DNA from: Nitrospiraceae bacterium | GTDB lineage: Bacteria; Nitrospirota; Nitrospiria; Nitrospirales; Nitrospiraceae | Assembly (NCBI GenBank): GCA_009692155.1 | Contig: SHZW01000012.1 | Span: 1 to 61,703 of the forward strand | DNA: 61,703 nucleotides | Direction: 5' to 3' | In this document: piece by piece, positions 19,377-27,832 of the stretch | How positions within the stretch are numbered: position 1 is the stretch's first letter | Layout: the number at the start of each line of letters is the position of its first letter | Position numbers and translations under genes: made by a program | The notes under the pieces: generated by a model | What the model saw: only the letters and a program-made list of their open reading frames with translations | The model's database searches: none | Told to the model about the DNA's origin: nothing

Positions 19377-20471
19377 ATGTCGATGGGAATACCCGCGCGG
19401 TCGGTCACGCTCAGCGAACTGGCCCGCGCCGTCGATGGACAGGTGAGCAGTACAGCCGACACGGTCATCTCCGGCGTGTCCAGCCTGGAGCAGGCCCGAC
19501 CGGGCGACCTGGCGTATGTCGAAGGGGATCGGTTCATGAAGGCTGCGCTGGATTCAAAGGCTGCCGCCTTCGTCGTCGGGAAACCCCTCTCCGGGTTATC
19601 CCGCCCTCAACTGGTGGTGGCCAACCCCAAATACGCCTTTGCGCGCCTCGTCCAGCAATTCTTTGCGGCTCCCTACAAGGCCCGCGGCATCGCCCAGCAG
19701 ATCGTCCAGGGAATCGGCGCCCAGATCGGCCCCGACGTGTCCATCTGGCCGTTCGTCACGCTGGGCGACCGCGTGAGAATCGGCGCCCGGGTCACGCTGT
19801 ATCCGGGCGTCTTTATCGGGGACGACTCGGTGGTGGAGGACGACTCGCTCCTCTATCCGAACGTCACCGTCCGGGAGCGGTGCACGATCGGGAAACGCGT
19901 CATCATCCACAGCGGCACCGTCATCGGCAGCGACGGCTTCGGGTACGTGCAGCATGAGGGCCGCCACCACAAGATTCCCCAAATCGGAACGGTGGTCATC
20001 GAAGACGACGTCGAACTGGGCGCCAATGTGACCGTCGATCGCGCGACCTTCGGCCGGACCCTTATCAAGCGCGGCACCAAGGTGGACAACCTGGTCCAGA
20101 TCGCCCACAACGTGACGGTGGGGGAACACAACATTCTTGTCGCGCAGGTGGGCATTGCGGGCAGCACGACGCTGGGATCGCACGTCGTCGTGGGCGGACA
20201 GGCCGGCCTCGCCGACCACATCCAGATCGGCGATCAGGTGATGATCGCGGCGCGGTCCGGCGTCAACCGCAGTCTGACGGGCAATCAAATCGTCTCCGGC
20301 ACGCCGGCGATGCCGCACGAGGTGTCGATCAAGGCGCAAGCCGTGATCCCGCGCCTACCGGAGTTACGCCAGCAGGTGCGCGAACTTCTGCATCGGGTCA
20401 GCGCCTTGGAAGCCCGCACCGCTCGCGCAAGTCGGGCTGGTAAAAAGTTAAAGGTGAAAAGTAAAAAGTAA
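19377..20471 (+). CDS. lpxD: UDP-3-O-acylglucosamine N-acyltransferase LpxD
   Basis: A 364-residue enzyme transferring a hydroxyacyl chain from ACP to UDP-3-O-acyl-glucosamine in lipid A synthesis. An N-terminal uridine-binding domain (~1-100) is followed by left-handed beta-helix hexapeptide repeats (~105-320, IGDDSVVEDDSLLYPN type); the catalytic His is in the AHNVTVGEHN region. AAAGGA precedes the ATG. The last residues (GKKLKVKSKK) are encoded by a low-complexity AAAAGTGAAAAG-type repeat arm, so the C-terminus is non-native in character. This is the last gene of the lptFG-KASII-ACP-lpxD operon. Confidence 0.95.
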   Translation: MSMGIPARSVTLSELARAVDGQVSSTADTVISGVSSLEQARPGDLAYVEGDRFMKAALDSKAAAFVVGKPLSGLSRPQLVVANPKYAFARLVQQFFAAPYKARGIAQQIVQGIGAQIGPDVSIWPFVTLGDRVRIGARVTLYPGVFIGDDSVVEDDSLLYPNVTVRERCTIGKRVIIHSGTVIGSDGFGYVQHEGRHHKIPQIGTVVIEDDVELGANVTVDRATFGRTLIKRGTKVDNLVQIAHNVTVGEHNILVAQVGIAGSTTLGSHVVVGGQAGLADHIQIGDQVMIAARSGVNRSLTGNQIVSGTPAMPHEVSIKAQAVIPRLPELRQQVRELLHRVSALEARTARASRAGKKLKVKSKK

Positions 20472-20532
20472 TCTCTTCGTAACTTCCCTCTTTCAACTTT
20501 TCACTTCTCGCTTTTCACTTCTTACTTCTACC
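20441..20532. repeat. AAAAGT-word dyad between convergent lpxD and a membrane protein gene
   Basis: Left arm AAAAAGTTAAAGGTGAAAAG plus AAAAAGTAA (20441-20471); right arm built from TTTCAACTTTTCACTTC and CTTTTCACTTCTTACTTC (20491-20530), its imperfect complement. The left arm encodes the last residues and stop codon of lpxD. The right arm encodes the last residues and stop codon of the convergent gene at 20515-21051. The position suggests a bidirectional terminator. Confidence 0.75.
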
Positions 20533-21051
20533 TTCGGATAAGACCTTCCGCCAGAAGAAGAGCTTCGCCCAGAAAAACCCGGCCCACGGCATCAGAAAAG
20601 CCGCAACCTTATCGACGTACCCGCCGACCATGCTGAATCCGGACAGCCCCAGCAAGAGCCCGATCCCCGCAACATAACAAAACGGCACCAGCGATCGTCC
20701 CGGATGGTCCAGGACGTCTGCCGCAACGTCCTTGGTGGACTTTTTCGGCCCCTTCCGTTCAAAGGCCCTCATGCGGGCGGCAAAATATCCCGGAAAGGCT
20801 TGAAGCAGATACCGGTGGTATCGAGTCTGCCCCCACCCCAACAGGACCCCCGCTGCCAACAGGCCGGTCGTTTCTTCGAACGCCCGCACGCCGTAGGCTG
20901 CCGTCACAAACTGGTAGACCAGCGTAGCCGCCGATGACACGACGCTGATCAGGCCCAACAAGCCGGACGGAAGCAGTATGTGCGTCTTCACATACTTATG
21001 CGCCTTCTCAACCTCCGATTCTTGCCGATGAACGGTGACCAGTTTGGGCAT
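20515..21051 (-). CDS. Uncharacterised membrane protein
   Basis: A 178-residue protein I do not recognise. It has about four hydrophobic segments: ~28-52, ~62-76, ~118-142 and ~145-166. The first 25 residues and the loop around 85-115 (RMRAFERKGPKKSTKD) are charged and probably cytoplasmic. The last codons (SEGRSKK) come from the repeat arm shared with lpxD. It lies 25 nt downstream of yacG on the same strand. No functional prediction. Confidence 0.75.
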   Translation of the reverse strand: MPKLVTVHRQESEVEKAHKYVKTHILLPSGLLGLISVVSSAATLVYQFVTAAYGVRAFEETTGLLAAGVLLGWGQTRYHRYLLQAFPGYFAARMRAFERKGPKKSTKDVAADVLDHPGRSLVPFCYVAGIGLLLGLSGFSMVGGYVDKVAAFLMPWAGFFWAKLFFWRKVLSEGRSKK

Positions 21052-21076
21052 GACGCTGTCCGATCCAGAAATGGTC

Positions 21077-21280
21077 CTAGTGATTGTCCACGGAGTCTTG
21101 AGACGTAGCAGGGATGGTCAGCGATCGGTCCGGCACGCGGTACCATTCGGCCGATTTGGCGGCCGCCCAAGCCCCTAAATCGGTGAACCGGCATCGTTCA
21201 GAGCAAAACGGACGCCAGGGATTCGGTTCCCATGGCGCCTCGCCCGCGCACGCAGGGCATCGAACGACCTTGACCGTCAA
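21077..21280 (-). CDS. yacG: YacG-type zinc-binding protein (DNA gyrase inhibitor family)
   Basis: A 67-residue protein with the four-Cys zinc site of YacG: CPAC near the N-terminus and CSERC further on, followed by [10 protein letters not shown]. coli YacG binds zinc and inhibits gyrase. I chose the TTG at 21280 because GGAGG lies 9 nt upstream and the resulting length is typical. The frame stays open upstream, but that part has no similarity I recognise. Confidence 0.85.
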   Translation of the reverse strand: MTVKVVRCPACAGEAPWEPNPWRPFCSERCRFTDLGAWAAAKSAEWYRVPDRSLTIPATSQDSVDNH

Positions 21281-21821
21281 TGATTCGATCCTCCGCCCCC
21301 TATGGCCCGGCATGCCTGCGACGATTTCCCGCATCCAGCGCAGTGTTGCAACGACAGTACCTGCCATCGCCGCATTGCGACTCGCGTTACGCATGCGCTG
21401 CTGCATTTCGTGAAGCGTGGCGCGCACGCTCGCAGTCGGCCTCGCGCATCGCAGCACCCAGCACGTCGATTTGCATTTCATGGTACGAATCACAGCATTC
21501 AGACGGTCGATCCGCAATCGAGATTCTTCGCGCAGGAAATTCTTGTCCACCAAAAATGTGAATGGACTGTGGATAGACATGTGCGCTGCCAGACAATCTG
21601 TCATGGTACGTCAGCATGGCGACGGGACTGCACAAAATTTAGGCTGACATTAACCTGAAACTCTGAGCGCTTATGAGTCCTGTTGTGCGACCGCGTTGAC
21701 CACGCAAGCTATGGGGCTCCACCAGCGGCCAACACCTTTCGCGGGCTGTTTCCAGCCGGTTCGGCGTCAAAAATACATTCATCGGAAGCGGAGCGTCTTG
21801 AAGAAAACCGGCACGGCGGGA
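21281..21821. other. Gene-poor stretch upstream of yacG
   Basis: Frames on both strands are open in places, but none has a convincing start, motif or codon pattern. A minus-strand frame continuous with yacG reads 108 further codons without recognisable features. The stretch 21605-21821, after the frameshifted DUF3365 gene, also shows no terminator or gene. It could hold a decayed gene. Confidence 0.4.
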
Positions 21822-22477
21822 TTACTTGCCCAAAAATTGCTCGACATTCGCTTTTTTCATGCGCCCGACGTCGACCCATTGCTGCGTCATCGTCAGCGCC
21901 GACTTGCCGTTGACCACCGTCATCCGGGTATATTCCTTCCCCTTCGGATAATTCGCGTCGGCAAAGAGTTTCAACACCTCCGCCTCGAATTCATCCGGCT
22001 TGTTGCCGGGAAACCGGTAATCCATGTTGGTCAGCTTCAGCCTGATGCCTGTCTTTTGTCCGAATTTCTCCCCCGCCAGCCGCCCCCAGACAGCCGGAAT
22101 GAATCCTTTGAATCCAATGCCCTGCTTGTTGATCTTAAACTGGTTGTCTGCGACAACTTCCCTGCCGGCCTCCAGCAGCGCCAGCAACAGCCTGGTTTGA
22201 GCAGAGCCGTCCGGTTTACTCAGATCAATGTGGTCTTTTCCTTAAACTTCGCGACCTGCTTCCCCTCGAACACCTGCGGCGTGAAACCCTTGTCGCCTTT
22301 CGAAGCATCGTTGATCAATTCCTGGTTCTCCGTCACGACCGCACGGCCGGCTGAAACCAGTTTCACCAGCAACTCGCCCGTTTCAGCCTCATTGGCGGCA
22401 TGGACGGGATGTCCCATCACCAGCATCCAGGCCAACACACCGCCCCCAATACCACGTGCCACAACTCGCACGCTCAT
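21822..22477 (-). pseudogene. DUF3365 (Tll0287-like) exported protein, frameshifted
   Basis: Two reading frames together make one exported DUF3365 protein of ~217 residues. The 5' part starts at ATG 22477 (GGAGGAGG upstream) with a signal peptide ending in HPVHA and breaks off after FKEKTT at 22220. The second frame continues with HIDLSKPDGSAQTRLLLALLEAG and ends NVEQFLGK. A single missing base near 22222-22232 (ACCAC where ACCCAC would restore the frame) explains the break. The family is an extracytoplasmic sensor-like domain; some members bind haem c. It is either a recent loss of function or a sequencing error. Confidence 0.75.
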
Positions 22478-22607
22478 AACCCCCTCCTCCTGCCGCTTCC
22501 CTCCAGCTCGCGTTGGACAACTTGCCAAGTCTGGAATAGCCGACGATCTGCCTTGAATGAATAGACGAATATAATCCGCGTGTAGGTTTCTCGTACCCAG
22601 AGTGTGT

Positions 22608-22636
22608 AGGGTATGCCTTTCGTAAAATGCTGTCAA
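22608..22636 (-). promoter_or_regulatory. Promoter of the DUF3365 gene
   Basis: Perfect TTGACA on the minus strand (22631-22636), 17 nt, TACCCT (22608-22613). The leader would be about 125 nt long. The -10 is weak. Confidence 0.4.
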
Positions 22637-22726
22637 GCTGAAGATTCTTTGAATAACAGTGGGTTGTGGCGAACTTGCCTCAACGATTGTTGAAGCAGGT
22701 TCCATGTGGATAATTCAGTGGTCGGA

Positions 22727-22766
22727 GACCCAGACGGAAAAAATAAACCCTGTTTTTCCGTGGTCT
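22727..22766 (-). terminator. Terminator after the cobalamin adenosyltransferase gene
   Basis: ACGGAAAAAA (22734-22743) and TTTTTCCGT (22753-22761) form a stem, extended by GAGACC/GGTC on the outside, ending the btuB-adenosyltransferase transcript on the minus strand. Both strands carry T-rich flanks. Confidence 0.6.
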
Positions 22767-22774
22767 TTTCTATC

Positions 22775-23374
22775 TCACGTCTCGCGTTTCCAGAAGCGTT
22801 CCGGCTCCCGGTTGAGCTTCCCCACCCAACGCGCCAGCACAAACAGTGCATCGCTCAACCGATTCAGGAATGTGAGCAGGATGCCGTCCACCGTCTCCTG
22901 ACGCGACAATCGCACGCAGGCACGCTCCGCCCGCCGGCAGATGGTCCGAGCCTGATGCAGCAGGCTCGGCACCCGGCCCCCGCCCGGCAGGATAAACTCC
23001 TTCAGCGGAGGCAGATCCTTCTGGCAACGATCCATGAGATGCTCGAGCCGCTGCACATCCTGCTCCGTCACCCGCGGCATGTTCGGAAACACCTGCCCCG
23101 GAGTCGTTGCCAGAAGACCGCCCAGATCGAACAGCTTGTTTTGAATCCAGCGCAGCTCCACGTCCAGCTTCGCCATACCCGCGCCACGCCCGCGCTCGCC
23201 GGCGTGAAACGCCCGCACCACGCCGACAGCCGCGTTCAGCTCATCCACCGTCCCATAGGCCTCGACCCGCAGATCGTCCTTCCAGACCTGCTGGCCCCCG
23301 GCGAGGCGGGTTTTCCCCGCATCGCCGGTGCGCGTGTAGACCTTGGTGATCCGCAATCCTTTTCGTTTCTTCAT
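22775..23374 (-). CDS. Cob(I)alamin adenosyltransferase, PduO type
   Basis: A 199-residue ATP:corrinoid adenosyltransferase that makes adenosylcobalamin. The N-terminal ATP-binding stretch YTRTGDAGKTRLAGG and the conserved RVEAYGTVDELNAAVG are intact. The C-terminal half (AERACVRLSRQE, NRLSDALFVLARW) is typical. It lies 20 nt downstream of the TonB-receptor gene, so it is controlled by the same cobalamin riboswitch. The final residues (KRET) run into a CGAGACGTGAG word at the stop codon. Confidence 0.95.
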   Translation of the reverse strand: MKKRKGLRITKVYTRTGDAGKTRLAGGQQVWKDDLRVEAYGTVDELNAAVGVVRAFHAGERGRGAGMAKLDVELRWIQNKLFDLGGLLATTPGQVFPNMPRVTEQDVQRLEHLMDRCQKDLPPLKEFILPGGGRVPSLLHQARTICRRAERACVRLSRQETVDGILLTFLNRLSDALFVLARWVGKLNREPERFWKRET

Positions 23375-23394
23375 AACCGTGCTGAACCGGCGGA

Positions 23395-25533
23395 TTAAAA
23401 CCCTGCAAACTTGAAACTGAGTCCTCCGTAAATCGCAATCTCGGGCGCCGGCACCACGAACCGTTCTGCCGCTCCCCCACCGGTTAACACATTGGGCGCG
23501 ATGATGCCAGAAGTGGAGTAATTTTTGTTCAGCATGTTATTCAGCATCAGAAACCCGCCCAGTATCCCGCCCGTCACCGGCCGCTCATAGGTGACCCGGC
23601 TGTTCAACGCGAAATAGCCAGGCAGCCGCGGCTGGGCGTTTTCCTCGTCGTTCAGACTGAACTGGGTGCTGACATACAACCCGATCAACGACACCGTCCA
23701 GCCTTCGGCAGGATGGTAATTCCCCGTGACACTCAGACGATTCTTAGGCACCTGGGGAATCGAATCGCCTTTCTGGACGTTCTCGATAAACGGCGTGAAC
23801 CCCACGAAATACGGATTGAGCGTAAAGTCGTTCTGGAAGGTGGCCTCCGTGTATGTGTAATTGAGGACGCCGTCGAAATATTTGTTGAACCTGGCCTTCA
23901 GCGTCGTCTCAATCCCGCGCCGCCTGGTCTTGTCGACATTTTGATTCACCGCGCTGGTGCCCCCAAACACGCCGCAGGTCCCCGGATCTCCGCACACCAG
24001 GAGAATTTCGTTGCGCACGTCGGACTGAAACAGCGCAAGCGACGCCTCGCCCCACTTGCCGAGCGCCGCCTTGGCGCCCACCTCGTAGTTTTTGGACCGC
24101 ACCGGCCGCAAGTTCGGGTTTCCTGCCCCGAAGGGACCCAGGCCCGAACCGAAGAGTTCGTTATACGTTGGCACGCGAAATCCCTGGCTGTAATTGAAAT
24201 ACAGGCTGGCGCCGGGCGTTACCTGATAGGCGATCCCCGCCCTGGGCGTCACACGGTGAAAGATTTTCTGGCCGTTATTGGTGGGATCGACGTTGTCGAT
24301 GAAATCCAGCGAGTTGCGATCATATCGCACGCCGGCTGTCAGCGTCAGCCTGGAGCCCAGCGTCACCGAATCCTGCGCATACAAACCGAGAATCGTCTCA
24401 TCCGTCGACCGTACCGAGGGAAACGAACCGGGACAGCAGAGAAACGACGCCACCGAATTATTGCTGAAGTTGTTCTGGGTATACTCGGTGCCAAACACCA
24501 GCGTGTTGCGTTGCCCCAGCGGGTTCCCGTCATGCGTGAGCTGGAACACCCCGCCTTTTGATTCGGTCTTGACGAGGTTGGTACTCACGCTGGTCTGCCC
24601 CCTCGTGAATTGATCCTGCGACAAATGACGGTAAAACCCATTGGCGTTGATGGACAACCCGTAAGGGAGTGTCTGCCGCCCCGTAAACCGCACGACATTC
24701 GTTTCCGAATCGTAGAAATCGCCTGGCGTGAAGTTATCTTTAGGATCAATCGCCCACAGGCTGAGCGGCAGGGCGCCGGCCTGAAGAAGACGGCTCTTGA
24801 CGTAGGTATAGGACAGCGTCAGATCCGTCGAGTCCATCGGTTTGTAGCCCATCTTTCCAAAAAACCGCGAGATCCGGGCGCCGGAATCGTCTCGATATCC
24901 GCTTTCCGTCTCCCGGCTGAAATTTGAGTAATAGTCGAGTTGCTTGCCGATAGGCCCGCTCGTATTGATCGTATACCGTTCGCGCTGAAAGCTGCCGAAC
25001 ATCGTTTCACCTGTGGCTTGCCGCTTGTCCGTCCCTCGTTTGGTGATGATGTTGACAACGCCGCCCATCGCGTTTTTGCCGTAGATCGCGGATGGTCCCG
25101 GCAGAATTTCGATCCGTTCGATCGTCTCGTAGGGAATGAGGTCAAAGTTCACCGTGTTGAAATCCGGTTCGTTGATCCGTTGCCCGTCCACAAACACCGA
25201 TGTATTGGGAACCGGCTGTCCGTTAAATCCGCGCAGATCGATGGTTTGCTGGAACGCATTGCCGACCTGATCGTACATCACGATGCCGGTTGCCCATTGG
25301 ATGGCTTCCTGGACGGTTTTGGCACCGGACTTCTTGATGTCTTCGGCCGTAATGACCGTCACTTTCGCCGGCAAGGTGTGGGCGTCCACCGGGGCATCCG
25401 GCAACCGGGTGCTGGACACCACCACGTCTTGGACCTGGACGTCTTCCTGCTGTTCGGCATGAACCGGCGGGATGAAGAGCACACCGAGGAACGCAGCACA
25501 GATACTGACAGCACTCAACGCAAGACGAACCAT
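23395..25533 (-). CDS. btuB: TonB-dependent receptor, probably for cobalamin (BtuB-like)
   Basis: A 712-residue outer-membrane receptor. It has a signal peptide (MVRLALSAVS to PPVHA), a TonB-box-like stretch (DVQVQDVVVSST), a plug domain (~45-165, including VFVDGQRINEP and AIYGKNAMGGVVNIITKRG), and a 22-strand-type barrel ending in the expected aromatic residue (LSFKFAGF). The ATG at 25533 follows AAGGGTGG. The cobalamin riboswitch upstream and the adenosyltransferase downstream point to corrinoid uptake. Without them the receptor could equally be for another siderophore-like ligand. Confidence 0.88.
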   Translation of the reverse strand: MVRLALSAVSICAAFLGVLFIPPVHAEQQEDVQVQDVVVSSTRLPDAPVDAHTLPAKVTVITAEDIKKSGAKTVQEAIQWATGIVMYDQVGNAFQQTIDLRGFNGQPVPNTSVFVDGQRINEPDFNTVNFDLIPYETIERIEILPGPSAIYGKNAMGGVVNIITKRGTDKRQATGETMFGSFQRERYTINTSGPIGKQLDYYSNFSRETESGYRDDSGARISRFFGKMGYKPMDSTDLTLSYTYVKSRLLQAGALPLSLWAIDPKDNFTPGDFYDSETNVVRFTGRQTLPYGLSINANGFYRHLSQDQFTRGQTSVSTNLVKTESKGGVFQLTHDGNPLGQRNTLVFGTEYTQNNFSNNSVASFLCCPGSFPSVRSTDETILGLYAQDSVTLGSRLTLTAGVRYDRNSLDFIDNVDPTNNGQKIFHRVTPRAGIAYQVTPGASLYFNYSQGFRVPTYNELFGSGLGPFGAGNPNLRPVRSKNYEVGAKAALGKWGEASLALFQSDVRNEILLVCGDPGTCGVFGGTSAVNQNVDKTRRRGIETTLKARFNKYFDGVLNYTYTEATFQNDFTLNPYFVGFTPFIENVQKGDSIPQVPKNRLSVTGNYHPAEGWTVSLIGLYVSTQFSLNDEENAQPRLPGYFALNSRVTYERPVTGGILGGFLMLNNMLNKNYSTSGIIAPNVLTGGGAAERFVVPAPEIAIYGGLSFKFAGF

Positions 25534-25543
25534 GACACTACCA

Positions 25544-25735
25544 CCCTTGGACTCGAAGGGATCAGTAGATTTGTCCGACAGCCGGGTCTCCTGACTCGCG
25601 GATCGCTGCGGCTCTGCGCCTTCCCATGTGCCAACGCACACAGTGGCTCTTGTGCAGAGTCACTCCCCGCTTACAGTGGCGGTACCGTGATGGCTTTGCA
25701 CCATCTTCCCCTAAAGCCTCGACCATCCATGAATA
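25544..25735 (-). promoter_or_regulatory. Cobalamin riboswitch controlling btuB and the adenosyltransferase gene
   Basis: On the minus strand the aptamer landmarks appear in order: GGTGCAAAGCCATCACGG, CCGCCACTGTAAGCGGGGA, AGAGCCACTG, ATGGGAAGGCG, and the closing GAGTCAGGAGACCCGGC (25581-25597). The region below it can form CCCTT-CGAGTCC-AAGGG (25544-25560), which hides the btuB ribosome-binding site. Control is therefore probably translational; I saw no terminator here. Confidence 0.92.
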
Positions 25736-25739
25736 GTCG

Positions 25740-25767
25740 AGGTTAGCTATCGACCACTTCCGATCAA
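25740..25767 (-). promoter_or_regulatory. Possible promoter before the btuB riboswitch
   Basis: TTGATC (25762-25767), 16 nt, TAACCT (25740-25745) on the minus strand, placing the start of transcription at the riboswitch 5' edge. The -10 is poor. Confidence 0.35.
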
Positions 25768-25845
25768 ATCTCCCACATGATTAATGTGTACCCCCTGATG
25801 ATTTGCGGGCGACCGGGTACGTGATCGCTCCCGCCACACTCTTAC

Positions 25846-25889
25846 CCTGTGCCTCGAGCCTCGGGCCTCGTGCCTGACGCTTCGCGTCA
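25846..25889 (-). terminator. GAGGC-word array and small hairpin at the btuD stop codon
   Basis: TGACGC-TTC-GCGTCA (25875-25889) forms a tight hairpin covering the btuD stop codon. It is followed by direct repeats of CCTCGAGCCTCGGGCCTCG. No T-run. It is probably the 3' end of the btuFCD transcript. Confidence 0.5.
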
Positions 25890-26741
25890 TGGCAACGTCA
25901 CGCGCGGCACGCCGGACGCCGGATGGCGGTCTATCAGCACCGGGCAACGATAGACCGATTCGATGACCTCCGGCTGCAGGACTGCCGACGGCACGCCAAG
26001 CCGGATCAAGGCCCCTTCCTGCAACAACAGCAGGCGATCACAGGATTGGCTCGCCAGATTCAAATCATGCGAAACCAGCACGACCGTCAGCCCCTGCTCC
26101 CAGTTGAGCCGGCGCAGGATTGCGCAGATATCGACTTGATGGCGAAGATCGAGAAAGACCGTCGGTTCGTCCAGCAGCAGCACCCGTGGCGCCTGCGTCA
26201 ATGCGCGCGCGATAAAGGCCCGCTGCCGCTCGCCGCCCGACACATCGCTGATCATCCGGCCCGCCAGATACAGAATTTCCATCGCCTCCATGGCCTGCTC
26301 GGCAACGCGCACATCTTCTGCGGTTTCCCATCCGAACCCGCCCAGCATTCCGCCGGTCCGGCGGTGAGGGAACCGGCCCATCAGCACGAACTCCGCCAGC
26401 GTGAACGGGAACACCACCGAGCTTTGCTGCGGCACGTAGGCCACGATCCGCGCCAGTTCCTGCCGCGCGAACGAACCCAGAGGCCGGTCCTGCAGCCGGA
26501 TCGTCCCCTGCTGCGGCGGCATGATCGAACCGAGCAGCTTGAGCAGCGTGGACTTGCCGGAGCCGTTCGGGCCGATGATCCCAAGGATTTCTCCCTCATG
26601 CACGTCGCACGTCAGCCCGCGAAGCGCCCATCCGTCCGCATCAGCCCCCGCCGGCCCCCGGCGCGACCCATAACTGAACGCCACGCCTTCAACGCGATAC
26701 GCAACGGCGTCCGTCCTGCCCGATTGTTTCTCCGCTGTCAT
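25887..26741 (-). CDS. btuD: Cobalamin ABC transporter ATPase BtuD-like
   Basis: A 284-residue ABC ATPase. Walker A GPNGSGKST, Q-loop region (YVPQQSSVVFPF), signature SGGERQRAFIARAL, Walker B LLLDEP and the switch His (VLVSHDLN) are all present. Its start overlaps the permease stop by 4 nt. The gene order btuF-btuC-btuD behind a cobalamin riboswitch supports B12 import. By sequence alone it would be a generic FecCD-type siderophore/B12 ATPase. Confidence 0.92.
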   Translation of the reverse strand: MTAEKQSGRTDAVAYRVEGVAFSYGSRRGPAGADADGWALRGLTCDVHEGEILGIIGPNGSGKSTLLKLLGSIMPPQQGTIRLQDRPLGSFARQELARIVAYVPQQSSVVFPFTLAEFVLMGRFPHRRTGGMLGGFGWETAEDVRVAEQAMEAMEILYLAGRMISDVSGGERQRAFIARALTQAPRVLLLDEPTVFLDLRHQVDICAILRRLNWEQGLTVVLVSHDLNLASQSCDRLLLLQEGALIRLGVPSAVLQPEVIESVYRCPVLIDRHPASGVPRVTLP

Positions 26742-27832
26742 GATGCCATCCCGCCCTTGCGGGCCATCAGGAGATACAGAAAAAACGGCGCCCCGACCAG
26801 CGCCGTCATCACGCCGACCGGCAGTTCAGCCGGAGCCAGCGCGGTCCGCGCCACGGTATCCGCAATCACCAAAAACATCCCTCCGGCAAACACGCAGGCC
26901 GGCATCAGCAACCGGTTGTCCGCCCCGCACAACATCCGGACCGCATGGGGGACCGCCATGCCGACGAATCCGATCAAGCCGCTGACCGACACCACAGCGC
27001 CCGTCAGCAACGCCGTCGTGATGAGGAGTGTTCGTTTTACACGTTCCACATCGACGCCGAGCGATCGCGCAGAATCCTCGCCCACCGTCAACAGGTTCAG
27101 CGCCCGCGCCTGCCGTCCCAGCAACAGACCGCCGAACGTCAGAAAACTCGCAACCACCGCCAGCGCGATGTCGTCCGGAGCCGCCAGCGCGCCCAGCATC
27201 CACGACAGGATCCGAAACGCGTGCGTGGGATCCATCAGGGACGTCATGAACATGATCAGCGCGGAGAACAGCGCGTTGATGATCACCCCGGCGAGCAGCA
27301 ACGTGTGCACGGACAGATAGCCATATGTTGCGGCAATGCGATAGAGCAGCACCAGCGACAGAATGCTGCCGGCAAAGGCGCTCAGCGGCAGCCAGACCGC
27401 GCCCGCCGCCGACAAGCCCGTCACGATCGCCAGCGACGCGCCCACGGCCGCCCCGCCGGACACGCCGAGGACGTAGGGATCGGCCAGCGGGTTGCGCAGC
27501 AGCGCCTGCAACGTCACCCCCACCGCGGCCAGGCAGCCACCGACAAAAAATCCCAGCACCAGGCGCGGCAACCGGACCTCGAGCAAAATCACCGCGGACG
27601 ATCCGGCGGACTCGGCGGCCAGGCGGCCGTCCTGCAACGCGCGCCAGACGATCGTCGCCGCCTCCGCGACGCCGATCCGCTCCGCGCCGAATTGCAGGCA
27701 CACCAGCACCGTGATCACGCTGGCAACCGCCAGCGCCGACACCGTCGTCATCCAGCGCGTCGCAGTCAGCACGGCCGGCACAATCCCCGCTCCGGTTTCC
27801 GCCGCGACTGGAACAACCGCTCCACGCATCAT
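26738..27832 (-). CDS. btuC: Cobalamin ABC transporter permease BtuC-like
   Basis: A 364-residue FecCD/BtuC-family permease with about ten membrane segments. The family motifs GFFVGGCLAAVGVTLQALLRNPLADPYVLG and GFVGMAVPHAVRML mark it (shown in part by GVTLQALLRNPLADP). The first ~25 residues are a non-conserved extension. It overlaps btuF and btuD by 4 nt each, indicating translational coupling. Confidence 0.92.
   Translation of the reverse strand: MMRGAVVPVAAETGAGIVPAVLTATRWMTTVSALAVASVITVLVCLQFGAERIGVAEAATIVWRALQDGRLAAESAGSSAVILLEVRLPRLVLGFFVGGCLAAVGVTLQALLRNPLADPYVLGVSGGAAVGASLAIVTGLSAAGAVWLPLSAFAGSILSLVLLYRIAATYGYLSVHTLLLAGVIINALFSALIMFMTSLMDPTHAFRILSWMLGALAAPDDIALAVVASFLTFGGLLLGRQARALNLLTVGEDSARSLGVDVERVKRTLLITTALLTGAVVSVSGLIGFVGMAVPHAVRMLCGADNRLLMPACVFAGGMFLVIADTVARTALAPAELPVGVMTALVGAPFFLYLLMARKGGMAS

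Noticed and set aside
21281..21604. N-terminal extension of YacG (108 extra codons)
   Set aside because: The open frame has no recognisable features, while a TTG at 21280 with GGAGG gives a protein of normal YacG length.
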